From: Campylobacteraceae bacterium
GTDB taxonomy: Bacteria > Campylobacterota > Campylobacteria > Campylobacterales > Campylobacteraceae
Assembly: GCA_012519705.1 (NCBI GenBank)
Contig: JAAYPR010000022.1
Coordinates: 1-64,000 of the forward strand
Direction: 5' to 3'
Length of the DNA stretch: 64,000 nt
Shown here piece after piece: positions 34,449 through 44,014 of the stretch (position 1 is the stretch's first letter; each line of letters begins with the position of its first letter). A program made the position numbers and the translations under genes. The notes beneath the pieces were generated by a model. That model did no database searches. It had not been told where the DNA came from and saw only the letters and a list, made by a program, of their open reading frames with translations.

Positions 34449-37400
34449 GAGTTTTAGCGATTTTCTTTTTGCTTTTTAGCTCTATCTTTGGACTAAATAT
34501 CAATAGTTCTTTAGTTCAAAAAGATAGCATTCGCTTTGGTGTGAGTGATGTTGACTACAACAAAATAGGAGAAGTTTATAGTAGCTCTCTTATGGAGTGT
34601 AGTCCCAAGCTTGATGGGGTTTTTCACCTTGAAAACGCCACGGATTTAGTCTTTTATCCTACTAAAAGTCTGCCAACTTCTTCGTCTTATAGTTGTACAT
34701 TTAATGGTGCAAAGATAGACTTTAAAACTGATGAGTTTAAGGTTGTCGCTTTTGAGAGCATTAAAAAAGATAGTTTTGTAATTGCTTTTAACGATGAGGT
34801 TTTAAGCTTAGAAAAGCACATTAGACTAAGCGATCAAACCTTAAAATTTAACATCTCAAAGGTAGATAGTAGCTCATATGTTATAGATGTAAATAACCCA
34901 AATAGCTTGAAATATGAGATTTTTATAGACTCAAAACTTGCAAACTCTAACTCAAAAACTTTAGGTAAAGAGATAAAGCTAAGCCAGATGAAATCAGTTA
35001 ATCTTGACAAGCTAGAAACTCTTGATTTAGATGTTTCAAATGTAAAAGGCATAGCATATAACGGCAAAGTTCTTGGGTTTAGACTTATCTTTAATAGCTA
35101 CATTGACCTGAACTCACTTCTTTTAAAAAGTGATGGGATTAGTAACTTTAGCGTTAGAGATAGTGGCTACTCATACGATAGCGTTAATGAGACTTATAGC
35201 TACTACGCTGATATCGTAAGTAGAGAATTTAAACCAAACACTAGCTATGAAGTTACCCTACTTGAAGGGTTTGGAACTGTTTATCCTAGTTGGGGAAATG
35301 TGATAAAAGATGAAACAACTTTTAGCTTTACAACGCCAAACTATAAAAAAGAGGTAAATTTCATAGACCAAAAGCCTTATATCTCAAACAAAGGCGGAGT
35401 TTTTATAAATAGCACAAACGTTGATGAGATAAAGACAATGCTTTCCAAAGTTGAGGATGAAAACATAAGATACTTCTTAAACTTTAACACTACAGATGCA
35501 GTTTTTAGCGAGTATAAAACTAAAAATTTCACTCTTGATAGCGTACTAAATGAGGACACAAATAGCACTGTTAAATTTGACGGCATAAGGGATGGAATTT
35601 ATAAATTTGATGTTTTTTATAAGGACGGCGATAACTTAAATAGTGTAAATAAATATCTCTATTTTAGCGATATAGCTATAAATGCTAAGGTTTTTGATGA
35701 TAGTGTTTTTGTCTTTTTAAACCGCTTATCAAGCAGTGAGGTTGTAAGCGGAGCTAAAGTCACCCTATTTTCTGATAAAAACAAAGTCTTAGCAACTGGC
35801 ATAAGTAATGAAAACGGAGTTTTTAGTTTTGATAAAAAAGATCTCTCAAAAGAAAATCCAAACTCTTTACTTGTTGAACTTGGCGATGAGAGAAACTTTT
35901 TAATATTTAGTGAGAAAAACGGTGATGGCTTATATAAATCAGCCGTTAAAAAACCAAAATCTTACGTCTATCTTGCAAGTGATATCATCCGCCCAAATAG
36001 CGAACTTCAAGGCGTCATCATCGTAAAAGAGAACTTTAAAAGCCTTAAAAACCTGCCTGTAAAAGTTCAAATTTATGACCCAAATGATAGCAAGGTTTAT
36101 GACAACGCCGTGAGCTTAGATGAGTTTGGAACTATTAAACTACATCTTAAAGATGGCTTTACCCTAACTGGAAAATACTCTTTAAAAGTAGTTTTTGAAA
36201 ACAAAGTTTTAACTACAAAAGAGTTTAGCGTTGAGTCTTTTGTCCCGCAAAACTTAAAAGCAACTGCAAAGTTTAGCAAGGATAAATTTAAAGGTGGTGA
36301 GAATTTAGGTCTGAACTTAAGTGCGGCGTATCTATTTGGTCAAAGTGCTGCAAATTTAAGCGGAAATTTAAACGTTCTTATCCATAACTCTAGCTTTGAA
36401 AATGAGAAATTTAGCGGATATAAATTTGATGATGAGAAAGAGTTTGGAACGCCTATTTATAACTATAACGCCCCTATTTTACTTGATAAAAAAGGAAATG
36501 TAAGCTTTTTTATAAAGCCAAATTTCAAAACTAAACTTAACTCAAAACTTGAAGTTAAGACAAATTTCATGGTAAATGATAGTGGCAAAAGCTCATCAGA
36601 CTACGCAACTAGCGTGATTTATCCATTTGAAAGCATAGTTGGGATAAAGCAAGATGAGAATCTAAATTTCAAATTTGTAACTCTAAATCCTTTTAACCTA
36701 AAAGAGACAGACTCTAAGATAAAAGCAACTCTTTATGAAGAGTCATGGAACTATAACTTTAACGAAAAAGGCTATATATCGTGGTTTGTAGATTACAAGC
36801 TTATAGATGAGTTTAACGTTGAAAATGGTGTTTTAAATATATCAAATTTAGGTTATGGTAGTTATAAACTTGTGGCAAAAGACTTAACAAGCACGCATGA
36901 GTCGGCTATTAGCTTTAGCACAGGTGGTGCTCTAAGTCCAAGCGATAGGCTAAATCTTGCAAATATCACTCTAAACAAAGCAAGTTATAACCTAGGCGAT
37001 ACCATAGTGGCAAACATAAACTCACCTCTGAAAGAGGCTCTACTTTTAGTAACTTTGGAAGATGAGAAAGTTTTAGAGTATCAAGTTGTACAAGTTAGCA
37101 ACTACTCAGCAACTGTTAGCTTTGAGATAAAAGATGAGTTTAGCGGTATGTATCTAAGTGCTAAGGCTTTAAGAGTGGCAGATACACCAAGCCTATTTTT
37201 ACCATTTAAAGCTGAGAACTCTGTCTATGTTGCAAAAGATAACTCAGATAAAAAGATAGAGCTTAAAATGCAGCTGATAGAGCAATCTAAATCAAATGAA
37301 GACTTTAACGTTGCAATCAAAACAGAGCCGAACTCTAAAGTTTATCTTTTTGCAGTGGATTATGGTATTTTAAATATCATCTCTCAAAAAATTCCTGAGG

Positions 37401-39424
37401 CATTTGAGTACTTTAACACTATAAAAGAAAAGCTATTTGCAAACTTTGATATTTACAACGAATTAACTCACTTTAAAACAGGTGGCAAAACCCTTGCCTT
37501 TGGTAGTGGTGGAATGCTTATGAGTTTAGAAAAATATCTTGACCCAGTTGATCCAAAAGATACATTTATCAAGATGTATGATGCAGTAAGTGATGCAAGC
37601 GGTATAGCAAATTTCACTCTAAATGTTCCTATAAATACAAAAGTTAGAGTTGATGCCATAGCTCTAAATGATGAAAAAATCAGCCAAATAAGCAAAAATG
37701 TCGTTATAAAAGATGATATTTTAGTAAAAATGCCAAGCGTTTTATACCTGCTAACTGGCGATAGTGTGGAACTACCAATAAGAGTGTTTAACAACACAGA
37801 TGAGAACAAAGTTATAAACTCTAGCATTATAGCATCGCCAAATTTAGAATTAAGTAGCGATAGTGTGAACCTAAACTTAGAGCCAAATAGCTTTGAAACT
37901 CTAAATTTAGTAGTTTATGCAAATAATGCAGGTGATGCTAAAATCAGCATTTTAGATACAGATATGAGCTTTAAAGTTTTACATAACTCAGCTCTAAATA
38001 CAAAAGTTCTAAGCGGGGTTTTAGATAAAGATAAAAGTCTAAGCTTAAATGATAGTTATAAAGTAGCAAAACTAAGCTTTACAAACTCACCTGCTGCACT
38101 TTTCTTTAAAGATAAAGAAAAACTTATAAGCTATCCTTACGGTTGTGCTGAGCAGACTAGTTCAAGGCTTTTTGCCCTGCTTTACTCAGAGCCTAAAACA
38201 GAAAGAGAGACAAAAGATAGAGTTAGCTTTATAAATAGTGGCATAAAATCTCTTATCCAAAAACAGAAAAAAGATGGAACTTTTGGCTACTGGGACGCTG
38301 ATAGTAAGACTCATAAATACTCATCAGTTTACACTCTAGATACTCTTTTAACTCTAAAAGAGGCTGGATTTGAGGTTTTTGACTTTGTTATAAAGGACGG
38401 TTTAAAAGCACTGCAAAACCAAGGTATGAGTTCAGAGTTAGCAGATATTTACGCACTTTATCTACTTAGTCAAAACGGCATTATAGATGAGAGTAAGATA
38501 AATATATTCTATGATAAGAAGTTTTATAAAGACTCACTTGTAGCTCACTATATGATGGCTGCTATTTTGCAAAAAGCAAGCTTAACAAATGAGTTTAACA
38601 AAGTTAAAAAAGAGATAGATAGTTACAACCTTAAAAACTACAAAGAGGACTATGATAGCTTTAGCTCTAAGGTAAGGGATTTAAGCTTTGCATTCTATCT
38701 ACACTCAAAACATTTTGGTGAGAAAAACGAAGCTCTACTTAAAGAAATCATCTCTTTAAGACATACTATCTCATCAACTCAAGATAGAGCTTTTGTTTTA
38801 AGAGCGTTAAATGAGTTTGAAAAAGATAGCGAGGTAAGTGTAAAAGTTGTAGATGGAAAAAATATCTATCAAATAGATGAGGTGGGAACTCTGGATCTAA
38901 ACTTAACAAGTAGCACTTTAAAACTAAGCCCAATTAGCAAAAACCCATACTACTCTTTTGTAAGTTATGGCTATGAAGAACAGCCCATCAAACATCAGTT
39001 TGATAATAAATCTTTAAATATCTATAGAGAGTTTGTTGATATGGATGGAAATTTAGTTGATTTAAGCTCTATCAAGCTAAATAACATCATCTTTGCCAAA
39101 ATCACACTAAGTTCTCTTGCTTACTATAGCGATGTTTTAGTTCATCAAAAAGCCCCATCTTGCTTAGAGATAGTAAATGAAAGGATAGTTCAAAACATCA
39201 GAACTAACAAGCATAGAGACAGTGCATACTTCTCATACACTGACATTAGCGACACAGCTATAACAAATTTCTTAGAGCCGTTTTCAGGCGAGAGAGTTTT
39301 CTATGTTCCATTTAGAGCGGTTCTAAAAGGAAGTTGTGTGTTGCCTGAAGTAAGAGTTGAGAGAATGTATGATGAGACTATAAATAACTACGATTTAGAG
39401 CGTAGATATATACAGGTGTGGTAG
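34445..39424 (+). CDS. Bacterial alpha-2-macroglobulin (protease trap)
   Basis: A 1659-residue periplasmic protein of the bacterial alpha-2-macroglobulin family, paired with PbpC. It has a signal peptide (MRVLAIFFLLFSSIFGLNIN), MG-type beta domains through the N-terminal half, and the thioester motif YGCAEQT near residue 1232, followed by an alpha-helical toroid (TED) domain and a C-terminal MG domain. The thioester would link covalently to attacking proteases. No lipobox Cys is present after the signal, so it is soluble or only loosely attached, unlike lipoprotein YfhM of E. coli. Starts in an ATGA overlap with pbpC. Confidence 0.92.
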   Translation: MRVLAIFFLLFSSIFGLNINSSLVQKDSIRFGVSDVDYNKIGEVYSSSLMECSPKLDGVFHLENATDLVFYPTKSLPTSSSYSCTFNGAKIDFKTDEFKVVAFESIKKDSFVIAFNDEVLSLEKHIRLSDQTLKFNISKVDSSSYVIDVNNPNSLKYEIFIDSKLANSNSKTLGKEIKLSQMKSVNLDKLETLDLDVSNVKGIAYNGKVLGFRLIFNSYIDLNSLLLKSDGISNFSVRDSGYSYDSVNETYSYYADIVSREFKPNTSYEVTLLEGFGTVYPSWGNVIKDETTFSFTTPNYKKEVNFIDQKPYISNKGGVFINSTNVDEIKTMLSKVEDENIRYFLNFNTTDAVFSEYKTKNFTLDSVLNEDTNSTVKFDGIRDGIYKFDVFYKDGDNLNSVNKYLYFSDIAINAKVFDDSVFVFLNRLSSSEVVSGAKVTLFSDKNKVLATGISNENGVFSFDKKDLSKENPNSLLVELGDERNFLIFSEKNGDGLYKSAVKKPKSYVYLASDIIRPNSELQGVIIVKENFKSLKNLPVKVQIYDPNDSKVYDNAVSLDEFGTIKLHLKDGFTLTGKYSLKVVFENKVLTTKEFSVESFVPQNLKATAKFSKDKFKGGENLGLNLSAAYLFGQSAANLSGNLNVLIHNSSFENEKFSGYKFDDEKEFGTPIYNYNAPILLDKKGNVSFFIKPNFKTKLNSKLEVKTNFMVNDSGKSSSDYATSVIYPFESIVGIKQDENLNFKFVTLNPFNLKETDSKIKATLYEESWNYNFNEKGYISWFVDYKLIDEFNVENGVLNISNLGYGSYKLVAKDLTSTHESAISFSTGGALSPSDRLNLANITLNKASYNLGDTIVANINSPLKEALLLVTLEDEKVLEYQVVQVSNYSATVSFEIKDEFSGMYLSAKALRVADTPSLFLPFKAENSVYVAKDNSDKKIELKMQLIEQSKSNEDFNVAIKTEPNSKVYLFAVDYGILNIISQKIPEAFEYFNTIKEKLFANFDIYNELTHFKTGGKTLAFGSGGMLMSLEKYLDPVDPKDTFIKMYDAVSDASGIANFTLNVPINTKVRVDAIALNDEKISQISKNVVIKDDILVKMPSVLYLLTGDSVELPIRVFNNTDENKVINSSIIASPNLELSSDSVNLNLEPNSFETLNLVVYANNAGDAKISILDTDMSFKVLHNSALNTKVLSGVLDKDKSLSLNDSYKVAKLSFTNSPAALFFKDKEKLISYPYGCAEQTSSRLFALLYSEPKTERETKDRVSFINSGIKSLIQKQKKDGTFGYWDADSKTHKYSSVYTLDTLLTLKEAGFEVFDFVIKDGLKALQNQGMSSELADIYALYLLSQNGIIDESKINIFYDKKFYKDSLVAHYMMAAILQKASLTNEFNKVKKEIDSYNLKNYKEDYDSFSSKVRDLSFAFYLHSKHFGEKNEALLKEIISLRHTISSTQDRAFVLRALNEFEKDSEVSVKVVDGKNIYQIDEVGTLDLNLTSSTLKLSPISKNPYYSFVSYGYEEQPIKHQFDNKSLNIYREFVDMDGNLVDLSSIKLNNIIFAKITLSSLAYYSDVLVHQKAPSCLEIVNERIVQNIRTNKHRDSAYFSYTDISDTAITNFLEPFSGERVFYVPFRAVLKGSCVLPEVRVERMYDETINNYDLERRYIQVW

Positions 39425-39486
39425 TTTTTATATAGATAAAAGCTAATTTTGGGTAAAATCTACTCATTTTATTTAAGGAAATTTAA

Positions 39487-42252
39487 GTGAGTAAAGATTT
39501 TTATAACCCAAAAGAGATAGAAGAGAAATACTACCAAATTTGCGAAAATCGCGGATATTTTGAAGTAGATGGAAACAAAGATATCCAAACTGGCAAAACA
39601 TTTTGTATAATGATGCCACCTCCAAACGTTACAGGAGTGCTTCACATCGGGCACTCCTTAACCTTCACCCTACAAGACATAATGACTAGATATAAAAGAA
39701 TGGATGGTTACAAAACCCTGTATCAACCAGGGATGGACCACGCTGGCATCGCCACTCAAAACGTAGTTGAAAAACAGCTCCTTGCAAAAGGTGTGACAAA
39801 AGAAGAACTTGGCAGAGAGAAGTTTTTAGAACAAGTTTGGAAATGGAAAGAAGAAAGTGGTGGAACTATCCTAAAGCAGATGAGAAAACTAGGCATCACT
39901 CCGGCTTGGTCAAGACTTAGATTTACCATGGATGATGGTCTAAAAAGTGCTGTTAAAAAAGCTTTTGTAAATTTATACAACGACGGTCTTATCGTTAGAG
40001 GCAACTATATGGTTAACTGGTGCACACATGATGGTGCACTTAGTGATATAGAGGTTGAACATAAAGAAAATCAAGGAAAGCTTTATCATTTAAGATATTA
40101 TTTGGCGGATTCCACTAAAAATGAGACTAATTGCAGTGATAAGGCACAGTATCGTGCGGTAGATTTGGAAAATTTAAGCGATGAACAAATGAGATGCACT
40201 ACTGGTGCTTCGCAGTGCAGTTCGAGTGAGAATTTTTCAAAGATGCCGTACGAGACAAAGCCTTATGTTGTAGTGGCTACAACTAGACCTGAAACATACT
40301 TTGGTGACACCGCTGTAATGGTAAATCCAAACGATGAGAGATATAAGCATTTAATCGGTAAAAAAGTTGTTCTACCTATCATAAATAGAGAGATAGAAAT
40401 CATCGCTGATGAGTACGTTGATATGAGCTTTGGAACAGGTATAGTTAAAGTTACTCCTGCTCACGATCAAAACGACTATGAGGTTGGAAACCGCCATAAT
40501 TTAGAGTTTATAACTATCTTTGATGAAAAGGGGATTTTAAACAGCGAGTGCGGTGAGTTTGAAGGACTAGAGAGACTGGAAGCAAGAGACGTGGTCGTTA
40601 AAAAACTAGAAGAGCTTGGAAATATAGAAAAGATAGAAGATTATGTAAACCAAGTAGGATACTGCTACAGATGTAAAAACGTAGTTGAGCCATATATCTC
40701 AAAACAGTGGTTTGTTAAAAAAGAGATCGCAGATAAAGCTATAGTTGCTGTAAACAACGGCGAAGCTGAGTTTTACCCAACTCACTGGATAAACAGCTTT
40801 AACGCTTGGATGAGAGAGCTAAAAGACTGGTGTATCTCAAGACAACTTTGGTGGGGACATCAAATTCCTGTATTTTACTGTAAGAGTTGCGGTCATGAGT
40901 GGGCGGATGAGGCAGATGAGCCAAAATGTTGCCCAAAATGTGGTAAGTCAAATTTCCATCAAGACCCAGATGTTCTTGATACTTGGTTTAGTTCAGGTCT
41001 TTGGCCGTTCTCAACTCTTGGCTGGGGAAATGATGAGTTTTATAAAAATGAAAAATGGTTTGAGAGTGATTTAGATGAGTTTTATCCAAACACTATGCTT
41101 ATAACTGGGTTTGATATTTTGTTTTTCTGGGTTGCTAGGATGATGTTCCAAAGTGAAAATGCACTTGGAAAAATCCCATTTAAAGATATCTATCTTCACG
41201 CTTTAGTTAAAGCAGCCGATGGGGCGAAGATGAGTAAAAGCGTTGGAAATGTTATCGACCCGTTAGAAAAAATAGATGAATATAGTGCCGATATACTTCG
41301 ATTTACTCTAACTCTGCTTTGCATTCAAGGAAGAGATATTAAGCTAAGTGAAGAGAAAATGGTTCAAGTTAGAAACTTCACAAACAAACTTTACAACGCT
41401 CATAAATACCTGCTTTTAAATGCAGAAAAATTTGATGACTTAAGCACATGCGAGACAAAACTTGGAAAGTATATGCTAAGTAGATTTAACGCTTGTGTTA
41501 ATGAAGTTAGGGCAAATTTAGATGTGTACCGTTTCAATGATGCGGCAAATACCTTGTATAAATTCCTTTGGGATGAGTTTTGTGACTGGGGAATCGAGCT
41601 AAGCAAAGCTGAAAAAGAGAGCGTTGGCGAACTTGGGTCAATCTTTAAAGAAGCGATGAAACTACTAAGTCCGTTTATGCCATTTTTAAGCGAGTATCTA
41701 TATCACGAATTAAGTGGCTCAAATTTGGAAAATAGCGACTCTATCATGGTAAAACCATATCCTAAAACGAGCGTTATAGACGAAGAAATAGAGAGTGTTT
41801 TTGGAACCGTGATAGAAAGCATTGTTGCCATAAGAAGAGCAAAAGCAACCATCGACTTAGGAAACTCAAAAACACCACTTGCTTATATCAAGCTAAACAG
41901 CGATATGGATTTAAGCTGGGCGATTAAATTTATTTCTCTTCTTGCAAAGTGCGATGAAGTAAAGCTAACTGATAAAAAGATAGAAAACGCAGTCGCTGAT
42001 GTAAGTGAGAACTTAAGCGTTTTTGTGCCACTTGAAGGGGTAGACTTAAGCGAAATTTTAAAAAGACTAAACGCTCAAAAAACTAAACTTGAAAAAGAAG
42101 TTGCTAAGCTTGAGGGTATGCTAAATAATGAAAACTTTGTTAGAAACGCCCCTGAGAGCGTCATACAAACAAACCGCGACGGACTAAACTCAGCAAAAGA
42201 GCAACTTGCAAAAGTTGAGAGTGAGATAAAGAGTTTGGAAAACAGTAGATGA
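39487..42252 (+). CDS. valS: Valyl-tRNA synthetase with unusual internal insertion
   Basis: A 921-residue class I synthetase that charges tRNA-Val. HIGH motif PNVTGVLHIGHS lies near residue 48 and KMSKS motif GAKMSKSVGN near 580; the editing domain motif TTRPETYFGDTAV and a C-terminal coiled coil (about 855-921) are present. Between YYLADS and YVVVATTRP, about residues 207-257 (near DNA 40111-40257), there is a hydrophilic, Cys/Ser-rich insertion of about 45 residues not expected in the family. The whole frame is open, so it is an in-frame insertion, not a frameshift. The start has AAGGAAATTTA upstream (GTG at 39487). It overlaps the next gene by four bases. Confidence 0.95.
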   Translation: MSKDFYNPKEIEEKYYQICENRGYFEVDGNKDIQTGKTFCIMMPPPNVTGVLHIGHSLTFTLQDIMTRYKRMDGYKTLYQPGMDHAGIATQNVVEKQLLAKGVTKEELGREKFLEQVWKWKEESGGTILKQMRKLGITPAWSRLRFTMDDGLKSAVKKAFVNLYNDGLIVRGNYMVNWCTHDGALSDIEVEHKENQGKLYHLRYYLADSTKNETNCSDKAQYRAVDLENLSDEQMRCTTGASQCSSSENFSKMPYETKPYVVVATTRPETYFGDTAVMVNPNDERYKHLIGKKVVLPIINREIEIIADEYVDMSFGTGIVKVTPAHDQNDYEVGNRHNLEFITIFDEKGILNSECGEFEGLERLEARDVVVKKLEELGNIEKIEDYVNQVGYCYRCKNVVEPYISKQWFVKKEIADKAIVAVNNGEAEFYPTHWINSFNAWMRELKDWCISRQLWWGHQIPVFYCKSCGHEWADEADEPKCCPKCGKSNFHQDPDVLDTWFSSGLWPFSTLGWGNDEFYKNEKWFESDLDEFYPNTMLITGFDILFFWVARMMFQSENALGKIPFKDIYLHALVKAADGAKMSKSVGNVIDPLEKIDEYSADILRFTLTLLCIQGRDIKLSEEKMVQVRNFTNKLYNAHKYLLLNAEKFDDLSTCETKLGKYMLSRFNACVNEVRANLDVYRFNDAANTLYKFLWDEFCDWGIELSKAEKESVGELGSIFKEAMKLLSPFMPFLSEYLYHELSGSNLENSDSIMVKPYPKTSVIDEEIESVFGTVIESIVAIRRAKATIDLGNSKTPLAYIKLNSDMDLSWAIKFISLLAKCDEVKLTDKKIENAVADVSENLSVFVPLEGVDLSEILKRLNAQKTKLEKEVAKLEGMLNNENFVRNAPESVIQTNRDGLNSAKEQLAKVESEIKSLENSR
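40111..40257 (+). repeat. In-frame insertion with palindromic DNA inside valS
   Basis: The segment coding for the extra ValS residues contains small hairpins: GCAC-N6-GTGC at 40144-40157 and TGCACT-N13-AGTGCA at 40195-40219. It has a composition unlike a conserved domain (peptide RCTTGASQCSSSENF). This recalls protein-coding palindromic elements such as those of Rickettsia. Exact ends are approximate. Confidence 0.45.
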
Positions 42253-43301
42253 ATATGCAAAAACATCTAGGCAGGAATGAAACTATAAATTTAGGTAGCT
42301 TTTATACACCTAGATTTATAGTCCAAAAAGCCTACGAGATGCTAGAAAAACAGGTAAATTTAAAAGACTATTTGCTTTTTGATAGTAGTTGTGGGTATGG
42401 GGATTTTTTCTTATATAATGAACTGAATTATTTAGGTGCCGACATTGATAGTGTCGCACTCTCAAAAGTCTCACCAAATATTAGAACCATCCATACAAAC
42501 TCGCTTCATGATGTCGGTAGAGAGAAATTTGGTATAAAAAAAGATGAAAAACTGATTATAATCGGCAACCCACCATATAATGATAAAACCTCAATCATCA
42601 GAAATCACATTAAAAAATCGCTTTTTGAAATTGATAAAAACTTAGCTTTTAGAGATTTAGGAATTTCTTTTTTGCGGTCTTATGCTGTGTTAGAACCTGA
42701 ATTTGTTTGTGTATTGCATCCGCTTTCATATCTTATAAAACGTTCAAATTTTAATGGTCTAGCAAATTTTAAGTCAAATTATCGCCTAATAGATGGCTTA
42801 ATTATAAGTAGTGAAATTTTCACGCCAAACTCAAGTACATTTTTTCCAATTATCATCGCACTCTATAAAAAAAACAGGGCTGGAATGAACTATGAGTTTA
42901 TAAAAAATTTTGAGTTTAAAACATTAGAAAACCATAAATTTAGACTAAATGACTTTGATTTTATAACAAATTATGTAGGCAAATATCCAAACCCTAACGA
43001 TAAAAGAAAAGAAGTTGCATATTTCCACACCTTAAGAGATATAAACGCTCTAAAAAGAAACCAAACTTTTCAAACAAAAAAGAACTCAAATTCAATAAGG
43101 GTTTTTGCTGAAAATTTAAAATATTACTGTTACATCCATCATTTTAAGCAGTATGCAAACAAACTTCCATACTATTTTGGAAATTTAGATATTTTTATAA
43201 ACAACGATGAATTTCTAAAGATATCTAATGAATTTTTAGAGCTAAAAAGAAAACCAATTATAGAAAGCTATTTTAAAAACTTATTTAAGGAGCATATTTG
43301 A
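42249..43301 (+). CDS. N6-adenine DNA methyltransferase, putative R-M system
   Basis: A 350-residue SAM-dependent methyltransferase. It begins with LGSFYTPRFIVQKAYEML, typical of gamma-type N6-adenine enzymes. Motif I is FDSSCGYGDFF and motif IV is IIGNPPYND, the NPPY catalytic block. No target-recognition family is recognisable. It starts ATGA-overlapped with valS and ends four bases into the next gene, which is probably its restriction partner. It is located between valS and metN, which are neighbours in C. jejuni, so it was probably acquired. Confidence 0.83.
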   Translation: MNMQKHLGRNETINLGSFYTPRFIVQKAYEMLEKQVNLKDYLLFDSSCGYGDFFLYNELNYLGADIDSVALSKVSPNIRTIHTNSLHDVGREKFGIKKDEKLIIIGNPPYNDKTSIIRNHIKKSLFEIDKNLAFRDLGISFLRSYAVLEPEFVCVLHPLSYLIKRSNFNGLANFKSNYRLIDGLIISSEIFTPNSSTFFPIIIALYKKNRAGMNYEFIKNFEFKTLENHKFRLNDFDFITNYVGKYPNPNDKRKEVAYFHTLRDINALKRNQTFQTKKNSNSIRVFAENLKYYCYIHHFKQYANKLPYYFGNLDIFINNDEFLKISNEFLELKRKPIIESYFKNLFKEHI

Positions 43302-44014
43302 AAGTTTTAAATTATGAATTTCCATTAACAAGTGTTACAGGAAAAATTCGCATAAAGGAGAGGTTTGCTTTTAGTGACTATGGGCAACCTATAGCACCAA
43401 CCAAGACTATCATCACACCTAAGCACTATTTAGAATGGCAAATAGGCTATGATAGAGCTATAGAAAGTGGTGAAGAAACGCATTTTATCGGTGCAAATGG
43501 CAAAAATAAACAAATTTATGAACTAAGTGAATTTTTAGAATTTGGATTAGAAAACAGTCTTATATCATTTGAAATTTTAGAAAATTTAAAAAATGAAATA
43601 TTGGAAAATGAATTTTTTATAGATGAAAAAGAAGAGATTACTCGCTCTCATTTTGTCCCAGAAACCATAAATAATATAGAGTTTCTAAAATCAAAAGTAA
43701 GTTATCCACTTTTAGTTAGTAAATTTCAAGACGATGATTTGCTTTGTGAAATTATTGTTCGTGAAAAACAAAGAGCTGTTGGCACAATGCCTATGCTTTA
43801 TTTTTGTATATCTCTAGCAAATATTAGAGATAAGAATGGAAATTTTGGTTTTATTGGTCGCAAAATCAACAGCAAAGAGCGTGGATATTTACAGATAAAT
43901 AGTAAAAATATCTTAATTTTTGTTAAGATATTTAAAATATTTGGGCTTTTAAGCAGAGCTCATAAGCACGATTGTTTAGAAATTTTAGGATATCTTACAA
44001 GTGATAGAAGTTAA
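43298..44014 (+). CDS. Putative type II restriction endonuclease
   Basis: A 238-residue protein of no family I can name. It is soluble, begins [21 protein letters not shown], and near the middle has [25 protein letters not shown]. This E-I-I-V-R-E-K segment after the acidic run might form the (P)D-x(n)-(E)xK nuclease core. Its gene overlaps the methyltransferase by four bases and is nowhere else associated, which is the usual layout of a type II restriction-modification pair. The endonuclease call is from context; it could also be a methyltransferase accessory subunit. Its end overlaps the metN start by 14 bases. Confidence 0.45.
   Translation: MKVLNYEFPLTSVTGKIRIKERFAFSDYGQPIAPTKTIITPKHYLEWQIGYDRAIESGEETHFIGANGKNKQIYELSEFLEFGLENSLISFEILENLKNEILENEFFIDEKEEITRSHFVPETINNIEFLKSKVSYPLLVSKFQDDDLLCEIIVREKQRAVGTMPMLYFCISLANIRDKNGNFGFIGRKINSKERGYLQINSKNILIFVKIFKIFGLLSRAHKHDCLEILGYLTSDRS

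Noticed and set aside
39487-42252. A frameshift pair in valS as explanation for the odd internal peptide
   Set aside because: The frame is open throughout and both flanks are in the same frame; a compensated frameshift cannot create about 45 added residues between conserved strands.
43980-44001. A SAM or methionine riboswitch before metN
   Set aside because: metN starts inside the preceding gene, so no leader RNA space exists.
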